Below are positions 1 through 5,086 of a DNA stretch of 6,254 nucleotides, piece by piece. The position numbers and the translations under genes were made by a program. A model generated the notes under the pieces. It was given only the letters and a program-made list of their open reading frames with translations. It was not told the DNA's origin and did no database searches. Numbering within the stretch: position 1 is the stretch's first letter; each line of letters begins with the position of its first letter. The DNA is from an uncultured Flavobacteriales bacterium (GTDB lineage: Bacteria > Bacteroidota > Bacteroidia > Flavobacteriales_D > Parvicellaceae). The stretch lies in NCBI GenBank assembly GCA_937924345.1, contig CALDTD010000271.1:1-6254 (forward strand), read 5' to 3'.

Positions 1-405
1 AGAGTTTATAACAGTTAAATCTATAGCATTTAAACCAGCCAAAATTTGTTGATGATGCATAGGATATTTTTTTCCGGCAATATCAACAACAATTAATTTA
101 TCTAAATATTCTTGATGCTGAGTTGCATAGGTCATTGCTGTTTTTCCTCCCATAGAATGACCTAATACAATTACATCAGAAAGGTTTAAATCGGTAATTA
201 ATTCGTGTAAATCATCAGCCATTAATTGGTAACTCATTTCGTCTGTGTGTGGCGAATGGCCATGGTTTCGCTGGTCAATTAAATATACTTCAAAATGTTC
301 TGCAAATTTCTTACCTATGGTTTGCCAATTATCTAAAGTTCCAAAAAGTCCGTGAATAATTATTAAGGGTTGACCTTCGCCATATTTTTTGTAATGTAAT
401 TTCAT
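1..405 (-). CDS. alpha/beta hydrolase, YbfF-like esterase type (partial, C-terminus outside window)
   Basis: This is the first 135 residues of an alpha/beta-hydrolase-fold enzyme; the frame is open to the left edge, so the C-terminal half, with the expected catalytic Asp/His, is not visible. Early strands are followed by HGLFG at residues 18-22, which fits the oxyanion-hole loop. DQRNHGHS at 44-51 is the conserved loop seen in YbfF-like esterases, and GHSMGGK at 82-88 is the nucleophile elbow with Ser84 as the probable catalytic serine. There is no signal peptide, so it is probably cytosolic and cleaves an ester or thioester; the substrate cannot be deduced. The family is usually about 250-260 residues. 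The start is fixed by an in-frame stop (the pdxJ TAA) two codons upstream. Only 3 nt separate it from pdxJ, which suggests co-transcription and translational coupling. Family assignment is secure; the YbfF-like subgroup is likely but rests on the visible half. Confidence 0.9.
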   Translation of the reverse strand, partial: MKLHYKKYGEGQPLIIIHGLFGTLDNWQTIGKKFAEHFEVYLIDQRNHGHSPHTDEMSYQLMADDLHELITDLNLSDVIVLGHSMGGKTAMTYATQHQEYLDKLIVVDIAGKKYPMHHQQILAGLNAIDLTVINS

Positions 406-408
406 AGT

Positions 409-1128
409 TTAATGTTGTAAAGCTCTAAGGTATAATTGAACTGTATTTTCCATTCCATAGTGTAATGCATCGGCAACTAAAGCATGTCCTATAGATACTT
501 CTTTAAGGTTAGGAATACTTTCTCTAAAAAATCTTAGGTTTGCCAGGTCTAAATCATGCCCTGCATTTAGCTCAATTCCAATTTCGTTTGCTTTTTCTGC
601 AGCTTTTATAAAAGGTTGAATTGCTTGCTCCTTATTTTCTTTATAATTTGCAGCATAGGATTCTGTGTATAGTTCTATTCGTTCACTACCACAAGCTTTT
701 GCGCCTTCAATCATTTCGGGAATAGCATCTACAAAAACAGAAGTTCTTATTCCTTTGGCTTTAAACTTTGTAAGTATTTCGGTAAGAAAGTTTTTGTTTT
801 TAATCGTATCCCAACCGTGGTTTGAAGTCAATTGGCCTTGAACATCGGGAACCAATGTTACTTGTTCTGGTTTTACTTTCAAAACCAAGTCAATAAATTT
901 CTGCTCTTTAGGGTTACCTTCTATATTAAATTCTGTTGTTAAAATAGGCTTTAAATCAATGACATCTTGGTAAGTAATGTGTCGTTCATCTGGCCTAGGG
1001 TGAACAGTAATACCGTTTGCTCCATATTTTTCTATGTTTTTTGCAAACTCAACTAAATTAGGAACATTGCCACCTCTAGCATTCCTAAGTGTTGCAACTT
1101 TATTAATGTTAACGCTTAGTCTTGTCAT
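409..1128 (-). CDS. pdxJ: pyridoxine 5'-phosphate synthase PdxJ
   Basis: PdxJ catalyses the ring-closing step of the DXP-dependent vitamin B6 pathway: it condenses 1-deoxy-D-xylulose 5-phosphate with 3-amino-2-oxopropyl phosphate to give pyridoxine 5'-phosphate in the cytosol. The 239 residues match the usual full length of this TIM-barrel enzyme. Visible signatures, in order, are VNINKVATLRNARGG at 6-20, TVHPRPDERHI at 41-51 (His43, Arg45, Arg49, His50), Glu70 in the FNIEGNP segment, LVPD at 92-95, IELYTE at 151-156, NAGHDL at 188-193 with the catalytic-type His191, and SIGHA at 212-216 for phosphate binding. The N-terminal motif has Asn9-Lys10 where the Escherichia coli protein has Asp-His; from memory this is the form common in Bacteroidota. 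The downstream hydrolase begins 3 nt after the stop. The start ATG is preceded by an A/T-rich leader with no Shine-Dalgarno, as is usual in this phylum. Confidence 0.97.
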   Translation of the reverse strand: MTRLSVNINKVATLRNARGGNVPNLVEFAKNIEKYGANGITVHPRPDERHITYQDVIDLKPILTTEFNIEGNPKEQKFIDLVLKVKPEQVTLVPDVQGQLTSNHGWDTIKNKNFLTEILTKFKAKGIRTSVFVDAIPEMIEGAKACGSERIELYTESYAANYKENKEQAIQPFIKAAEKANEIGIELNAGHDLDLANLRFFRESIPNLKEVSIGHALVADALHYGMENTVQLYLRALQH

Positions 1129-1145
1129 AAATAATTAATTTGATA

Positions 1146-1153
1146 CAAAAGTA
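1146..1153 (-). promoter_or_regulatory. candidate -7 promoter element for pdxJ
   Basis: Read on the minus strand the octamer is TACTTTTG, an exact match to the Bacteroidota -7 consensus TAnnTTTG. It lies 17 nt upstream of the pdxJ ATG, so the leader would be very short. TTG triplets that could serve as the -33 element exist at 1178-1180 and 1166-1168, but at spacings of 24 and 12 nt, so neither fits the usual 17-23 nt well. The octamer overlaps a small palindrome at 1147-1159. It is supported by position and consensus only. Confidence 0.5.
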
Positions 1154-1270
1154 ACTTTTAGAATACAATCTAAAACACAATCGTATTTTTAATCACTTAT
1201 TCTTAACTAAAATTAAGAGCATTTGTTTACAAGTTTAAGAAATATAGGAAAAGTTAATTTTAATGTTTTA

Positions 1271-1285
1271 TACTTTTAAAAAGTA
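1271..1285. repeat. 15-nt palindrome in the pdxJ/M13 divergent spacer
   Basis: The sequence TACTTTT-A-AAAAGTA is a perfect 7-bp inverted repeat around one central base. It sits just upstream of the candidate -7 element of the M13 peptidase gene, where a -33 element or an operator would lie. A related dyad, AAAAGT-A-ACTTTT, covers the pdxJ -7 box at 1147-1159 with the same hexamers in the opposite order. In DNA this rich in A and T such palindromes arise by chance fairly often, so a regulatory role is only a possibility. Confidence 0.3.
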
Positions 1286-1291
1286 AGGATA

Positions 1292-1299
1292 TATATTCG
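1292..1299 (+). promoter_or_regulatory. candidate -7 promoter element for the M13 peptidase gene
   Basis: The octamer TATATTCG matches the Bacteroidota TAnnTTTG consensus at all but one position and ends 15 nt before the ATG at 1315, a geometry similar to that of pdxJ on the other strand. No TTG triplet is found at the right distance for a -33 element. The rest of the 186-nt divergent spacer holds a TCTTAA/TTAAGA inverted repeat (1201-1206 and 1213-1218) and nothing else I can name. Confidence 0.35.
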
Positions 1300-1314
1300 C
1301 ACAAAATATTTATT

Positions 1315-3399
1315 ATGAAATTTATACATTGTCTGCCAGTTATATTAACAATTTTCACCGCTTGTGGAAACACTGTTTCTAACACAAAAGAAAATAAGTT
1401 ATCTCAGTCTAATTCCAAAAAACTAAAAGACTCTACTCAAGTTACAACTTCTTTAGAGTTTGAATATATGGATACAACTGTAAGTCCAAAACAAGACTTT
1501 TATGAGTTTGCCTGTGGCCAATGGTTAAAAGATAATCCAATACCAGAAGAAGAGAGCCGTTGGAGTAGTTTTAATGTTCTAGGAAATAGGAATAATGAAG
1601 TGTTAAAAGAGATTTTAGAAAATGCTGCTTCAAAAGAAAATGCGAATGGTTCGGCAAATCAATTAATTGGAGATTATTATGCTTCATTTATAGATACAGT
1701 AAAAAGAAATGAACAAGGTTTAACTTATTTATTACCAACATTAGAACATATAGATAATATAAAATCTAAGAAAGGTATAATCAAGCAAGTTGCTCATTTT
1801 CACGATAGAGGTATTTCTGCTTTTTTTAGTTGCTATGTTTCTCAAGATGCTAAAAGAAATACAAAATATAGAATTCATGTTTCTCAAGGTGGTTTAGGAT
1901 TACCAAATAGAGATTATTATTTTAAAGACGATGAACGTTCTAAAAAAGTAAGAGCTGGTTACACTACTTATGTCACTAATTTATTTAATATAGTAGGAAT
2001 TGAAACCTCAACAAAATTAGCAACAGAATTAATTCCATTTTACATTGAAGAAAAATTAGCAGAATTTAGTAAGGGACCTGTAGAGCTAAGAGACGTAGAA
2101 GCAAATTATAATAAAACTGCTTCTGGTTTATTCAATGCTTCCTACCCAAACATTATGTGGGATGAATATCTTAAGGAAAGAGGTATCCATCAAATTGATA
2201 CAATTATTTTAAGACAACCAAAGTTTATTGTTGGTTTAAATGATTTGATTGAGAATGAGTCTTTAGAAAATTTAAAAACATATTTAAAATGGAAATTAAT
2301 TAACTCTTCTGCGAATGAATTAACGACTACTATGGCAAAAGAACGTTTTAATTTTTACAGTACTGTTTTAAGAGGGACTAAGGTTCAAAAACCAATGTGG
2401 AAACAAGGAATATCGGCAGTTACAAATTCTGCTGTTGGTGAAGCATTAGGGCAAGCTTTTGTAGAAGAAAATTTTAGCGAAAATGCTAAAGTAATCATCA
2501 CAGAAATGGTAAATAATATAACACTTGTATTTGAAGATAGAATTAATGAATTAGATTGGATGAGTCCTGAAACAAAAGAAAAAGCGCAAGAAAAATTAGC
2601 TTCTTTTGCTAAGAAAATGGGCTTCCCAGATAAGTGGAAAGATTATTCTTCATTGTCTATAAGTAAAGAAAGTTATTTCCAAAATGTAATGCACTCTTCT
2701 TTATTTGAAGTAGCAGAAAACTTAAGTAAATTAGACAAGGAAATTGATAAAACTGAATGGGGAATGGTTCCGCATATTGTAAATGCATATTATAACCCAT
2801 TGTTAAACGAGATTGTTTTTCCAGCAGGAATTATGCAAAAACCATTCTTTAGTGAACATTACGAAGATGCTGTAAATTATGCTAGAATGGGTGCGGTAAT
2901 CGGGCACGAATTTACACATGGATTTGACGATAAAGGAGCAAAGTATGATGCTTCGGGACAAATAAACGATTGGTGGACAAAAGCTGATAAGAAAAAGTTT
3001 GGTGAGAAAACACAAAAATTAATAGATCAGTATAATTCGTTTGAAGTATTAAAAGGTGTTTTTGTTGATGGAGAGTTAACATTAGGAGAAAATATAGCCG
3101 ATTTTGGAGGTCTTACAATTGCTTACCATGCTTACAAACGTTCTTTAGAGGGGAAAGAAGTAGAAGAAATAAATGGTTATTCTCCGGCTCAACGTTTCTT
3201 TATAGCTTTTGCTCATGTTTGGAAAAATAATATTAGAGACAATGCATTAATTACACGCGTTACAACAGATCCTCATTCTCCTGGTAGGTATAGAGTAAAT
3301 GGTACATTAAGTAACATGCCAGAGTTTTTTGAAGCGTTTGATGTTCAAGAAGAAGATGAAATGCGCCAACCTGCCGATAAAATTGCTAAGATTTGGTAG
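1315..3399 (+). CDS. M13-family zinc metallopeptidase, lipoprotein (neprilysin/PepO type)
   Basis: This 694-residue enzyme belongs to peptidase family M13, zinc endopeptidases that cut small and medium peptides on the N-terminal side of hydrophobic residues. The N-terminus is a lipoprotein signal ending FTAC, with Cys17 as the lipidation site. No acidic cluster follows the Cys, so the known Bacteroidota surface-export signal is not evident and a periplasm-facing outer-membrane position is more likely. The M13 N-terminal domain starts near residue 53 (QDFYEFACGQW at 61-71). In the catalytic domain NAYYNP at 490-495 binds substrate backbone, HEFTH at 531-535 supplies two zinc ligands and the general base Glu532, and ENIAD at 592-596 supplies the third ligand Glu592 plus Asp596. 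HSPGRYR at 654-660 matches the His/Arg pair His711/Arg717 of neprilysin, and the chain ends in the family's terminal Trp. All catalytic residues are present. It is the first gene of a possible three-gene plus-strand unit. Confidence 0.96.
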   Translation: MKFIHCLPVILTIFTACGNTVSNTKENKLSQSNSKKLKDSTQVTTSLEFEYMDTTVSPKQDFYEFACGQWLKDNPIPEEESRWSSFNVLGNRNNEVLKEILENAASKENANGSANQLIGDYYASFIDTVKRNEQGLTYLLPTLEHIDNIKSKKGIIKQVAHFHDRGISAFFSCYVSQDAKRNTKYRIHVSQGGLGLPNRDYYFKDDERSKKVRAGYTTYVTNLFNIVGIETSTKLATELIPFYIEEKLAEFSKGPVELRDVEANYNKTASGLFNASYPNIMWDEYLKERGIHQIDTIILRQPKFIVGLNDLIENESLENLKTYLKWKLINSSANELTTTMAKERFNFYSTVLRGTKVQKPMWKQGISAVTNSAVGEALGQAFVEENFSENAKVIITEMVNNITLVFEDRINELDWMSPETKEKAQEKLASFAKKMGFPDKWKDYSSLSISKESYFQNVMHSSLFEVAENLSKLDKEIDKTEWGMVPHIVNAYYNPLLNEIVFPAGIMQKPFFSEHYEDAVNYARMGAVIGHEFTHGFDDKGAKYDASGQINDWWTKADKKKFGEKTQKLIDQYNSFEVLKGVFVDGELTLGENIADFGGLTIAYHAYKRSLEGKEVEEINGYSPAQRFFIAFAHVWKNNIRDNALITRVTTDPHSPGRYRVNGTLSNMPEFFEAFDVQEEDEMRQPADKIAKIW

Positions 3400-3468
3400 A
3401 GTAGTAGCCTAATATTATTATTTAGATATTGGAACACTATTTGAACTCGAGTACTAAAAAAAGAAATT

Positions 3469-3750
3469 ATGGACAAGAAAATTATATTACTTATTGTCGG
3501 AATTGTATTCGATATTATCGGCTATGCTACTTATGCAATTCCATTTTTTGGTGAATCTGCAGATTTTATATGGGCACCTATTTCTGCCCTAGCTATGTTT
3601 GTAATGTACAAGGGGGCTAAAGGTATAGTTGGAGGAATCTTTGGTGGTCTTGAAGAAATTTTACCTTTTACAGATTTTATACCTTCTTTTACCTTAATGT
3701 GGGTTTACACCTATTTTATTGAAAAGAAAAAAGATGGTATAAATAAGTAA
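3469..3750 (+). CDS. small integral membrane protein, conserved hypothetical type
   Basis: This 93-residue protein has no function I can name. Hydrophobic segments lie at about residues 5-27, 33-48 and 67-84, so it probably spans the inner membrane two or three times, and it ends in a Lys-rich tail (EKKK at 85-88). Features that look conserved rather than random are Asp15 inside the first helix, WAPIS at 35-39, MYKGAKG at 46-52, the Gly-rich GGIFGGLEE at 55-63 and LPFTDFIPSF at 65-74. From memory, proteins with the same WAPIS/MYKG/DFIPSF pattern are found across Bacteroidota as uncharacterised proteins. It lies 69 nt after the M13 gene and 37 nt before the TraB/GumN gene on the same strand, with no clear promoter or terminator between, so an operon is plausible. 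The start is the ATG directly after an A-rich leader and puts the first helix at the N-terminus. Confidence 0.8.
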   Translation: MDKKIILLIVGIVFDIIGYATYAIPFFGESADFIWAPISALAMFVMYKGAKGIVGGIFGGLEEILPFTDFIPSFTLMWVYTYFIEKKKDGINK

Positions 3751-3757
3751 AGGTACT

Positions 3758-3780
3758 TTGTTAAATTATTATTTAATCAA
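3758..3780 (+). repeat. AT-rich hairpin in the spacer before the TraB/GumN gene
   Basis: TTGTTAAAT (3758-3766) pairs with ATTTAA-T-CAA (3771-3780) around a TATT loop, with one bulged T. It fills most of the 37-nt gap between the membrane-protein gene and the next start codon. The stem is nearly all A-T and has no following T-run, so it is not a convincing terminator. It could influence initiation at 3788 or be chance. Confidence 0.25.
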
Positions 3781-3787
3781 ATAGTTC

Positions 3788-4657
3788 ATGAAATACTTTA
3801 CTCTAATATTTCTGTCGGTTTTTTATATTTTAACTTGTAGCAGTCAGGCTAAATACAATAGCTTGTGTTGGAAGATATCTGGTAATGGTTTAAAGGAGAA
3901 TTCCTATTTATACGGAACCTTTCATACTGCAGACAAACGCGTTTTTGATTTTAAAGATGGGGTAGAAGATGCATTTTTAAATGCTGATATTTATGCTATG
4001 GAGCTAAATATGGATAGTATTGATAAGGGAAGAATGCTAGCGGCTATGGTAATGGATTCTAACAAAACGTTAAAGACATTATTAACACCAAATGATTATG
4101 AATTAGTCAATCAATTTTTCATTGATTCTATTGGAATGTCTTTATTTTTATTTAATAAAATGCAGCCATTTATTACGACTCAAATGATTGCGACAAAAGA
4201 TTTGAAAGCGGAAAAAGAGAACGCCCTAGATTTATATTGGTTTACAAAAGCAAAAAACTTAGGAAAGGAATTAGTCGGGTTAGAAACAGTAAATGAACAG
4301 TTAAATACATTTAAGTCTATTCCAGTAGAAAAGCAAGCAATAGAACTAGTTAATGCAATAAAAGACTATGGAAAGACCGATGAAGTGAATATGGAAAAGC
4401 TTATTTCTGTTTATCAATCTGGGGATTTAGATCAATTAATGAAGATTGTTCAACAGCAAAGTCAATCATCAGCTATAGACCAAGAAGACTTTAATGAAAA
4501 ATTCTTATTTAAGCGTAATGTAAATATGGCGGATCGTGTTGTAAAGTACTTGAACAAAGGAAGTGTATTTATGGCTGTTGGTGCTGCGCATCTACCTGGT
4601 GAAAATGGTGTAATTGAGTTGTTAAGAGCTAAAGGGTATATAGTTGAAGCTTTTTAG
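3788..4657 (+). CDS. TraB/GumN family protein, exported
   Basis: This 289-residue protein belongs to the TraB/GumN (TIKI-like) family, distantly related to the TIKI metalloproteases and the EreA/ChaN-type fold. Its bacterial members are mostly uncharacterised. The N-terminus is a signal sequence, hydrophobic from residue 4 to 16. Cys17 in ILTC could be a lipidation site with an atypical Thr at -1, or signal peptidase I could cut nearby. The first family motif, LYGTFH at 41-46 (Gly43-His46), opens the domain; a central VGLET at 163-167 carries the conserved Glu166. RNVNM at 243-247 is the Arg-Asn-x-x-Met element, and VGAAH at 264-268 is the second Gly-x-x-His motif. Length and motif order are complete, so it should be intact and act in the periplasm, possibly as a metal-dependent hydrolase; the substrate is unknown. 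A response-regulator remnant starts 3 nt after its stop. Confidence 0.9.
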   Translation: MKYFTLIFLSVFYILTCSSQAKYNSLCWKISGNGLKENSYLYGTFHTADKRVFDFKDGVEDAFLNADIYAMELNMDSIDKGRMLAAMVMDSNKTLKTLLTPNDYELVNQFFIDSIGMSLFLFNKMQPFITTQMIATKDLKAEKENALDLYWFTKAKNLGKELVGLETVNEQLNTFKSIPVEKQAIELVNAIKDYGKTDEVNMEKLISVYQSGDLDQLMKIVQQQSQSSAIDQEDFNEKFLFKRNVNMADRVVKYLNKGSVFMAVGAAHLPGENGVIELLRAKGYIVEAF

Positions 4658-4660
4658 GCT

Positions 4661-4765
4661 ATGAAAACTAGAGTAGCAATAGCAGCAGATAATCACTTTT
4701 TAGCGGAATCATTAAAAGAAAAAATCTCTTTTTTTGATTCTTTAGATTTTGATTATAATTTGTAA
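4661..4765 (+). pseudogene. truncated response regulator (receiver-domain N-terminus only)
   Basis: This 34-codon open frame begins with ATG 3 nt after the TraB/GumN stop. Its product starts KTRVAIAADNHFLAESLKEK and continues to SFFDSLDF before a TAA. The pattern of a short beta-strand, an acidic/Asn-His turn and an amphipathic helix is that of the first beta-alpha unit of a two-component receiver domain (CheY fold), as in LuxR/NarL-type regulators. Two facts suggest a broken gene. The acidic pair normally found at the end of the first strand is reduced to Ala9-Asp10. The frame also ends about a third of the way through the domain, before the phosphorylated Asp, with no continuation recognised in any frame downstream. 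A functional small peptide is the alternative. The resemblance is by eye over a short stretch, so confidence is moderate. Confidence 0.55.
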
Positions 4766-4842
4766 AACCAAAGAGGTTAACTAATAATTTAAAGCTCTTC
4801 CTCTTATGGGTTGAACATAGCTTTTTATCACAAACTTTTTTG

Positions 4843-4874
4843 TCTATAAATTAACTTGATTATAGATTTTTTGT
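4843..4874 (+). terminator. possible weak intrinsic terminator after the M13-TraB gene group
   Basis: TCTATAA (4843-4849) and TTATAGA (4860-4866) form a perfect 7-bp stem with a 10-nt loop, followed at once by six T (4867-4872). A second six-T run lies just before the stem at 4836-4841. The stem is almost all A-T and therefore weak, but hairpin plus T-tract and its position after the last plus-strand gene of the group fit transcription termination. Confidence 0.4.
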
Positions 4875-4928
4875 AAATATGTAAGATGTTATATTTTATA
4901 TCATTCAGCCATTTTAACCATTTTAGTT

Positions 4929-4948
4929 TATTGGCATAGCTATTGGCA
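4929..4948. repeat. two TATTGGCA direct repeats, 12-bp period
   Basis: TATTGGCA occurs at 4929-4936 and again at 4941-4948 with the spacer TAGC; the junction also makes the palindrome ATAGCTAT (4936-4943). A period of 12 bp puts both copies on nearly the same face of the helix. It lies about 140-160 bp before the lon start. It may be a regulator site or chance. Confidence 0.35.
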
Positions 4949-4973
4949 ATATTTGATAGAGTTATGGGGTTAT

Positions 4974-4994
4974 TAATGTGTAAAATGCACATTA
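4974..4994. promoter_or_regulatory. operator-like inverted repeat upstream of lon
   Basis: TAATGTG and CACATTA are perfect 7-bp arms around the 7-nt centre TAAAATG, making a 21-bp dyad about 90 bp before lon. A further partial copy, TAATGT, lies at 4999-5004. The arrangement resembles the binding site of a dimeric regulator, but no specific regulator family is indicated; it could also be a weak RNA hairpin or chance. Confidence 0.35.
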
Positions 4995-5050
4995 TTAGTA
5001 ATGTAAGTATGGTTTAAACTTATTTAAAGTAACCTTTAACTTCACAAACA

Positions 5051-5073
5051 AACTTTTGACTGTCAGATTGACT
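5051..5073 (+). promoter_or_regulatory. candidate lon promoter region with TTGACT repeats
   Basis: AACTTTTG at 5051-5058 matches the Bacteroidota TAnnTTTG element except for its first base and ends 28 nt before the lon ATG. It overlaps a pair of TTGACT direct repeats (5056-5061 and 5068-5073, 12-bp period) and the palindrome TGAC-T-GTCA (5057-5065). No TTG lies at the expected -33 distance. The placement is suitable for a lon promoter, but the match is weak. Confidence 0.3.
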
Positions 5074-5086
5074 TAAAATAACAACT

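Larger units (their letters stand above)
4766..5086. other. 321-nt spacer between the regulator remnant and lon
   Basis: No convincing gene is present: plus-strand frames are broken by many stops, and no continuation of the receiver domain is recognisable. Its contents are an imperfect stem (CCAAAGAGG at 4768-4776 pairing with CCTCTT-A-TGG at 4800-4809 across a 23-nt loop), a terminator-like hairpin, two repeat motifs and weak promoter-like sequence before lon, listed separately where useful. It is much longer than the other gaps in the window. It may therefore combine a decayed gene with the lon regulatory region. Confidence 0.6.

Noticed and set aside
1201..1218. TCTTAA/TTAAGA inverted repeat as a terminator or operator
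   Set aside because: It has six A-T-dominated pairs, no T-run and no gene ending nearby; not distinguishable from chance in this A/T-rich spacer.
2803..3015. 70-codon open frame on the minus strand
   Set aside because: It lies wholly inside the well-supported catalytic domain of the M13 peptidase on the opposite strand, and its product resembles no family I know; it is an antisense shadow.
3400..3468. Terminator or promoter between the M13 gene and the small membrane protein gene
   Set aside because: Only short palindromes such as ACTCGAGT (3445-3452) are present; there is no stem followed by a T-run, and TAGATATTGG does not fit TAnnTTTG.
4768..4809. Imperfect 9-bp stem after the regulator remnant as a terminator
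   Set aside because: The loop is 23 nt and no T-run follows directly; the hairpin at 4843-4874 is the better candidate.
4974..4994. CRP-like site (TGTG ... CACA)
   Set aside because: The half-sites are separated by 7 nt rather than the 8 of the TGTGA-N6-TCACA consensus, and the flanking A and T of that consensus do not fit, so only a generic dyad is claimed.
4880..5024. Possible plus-strand small coding frames in the spacer before lon
   Set aside because: The frames are broken by stops, their translations show no recognisable family or signal, and no leader or spacing supports a start.
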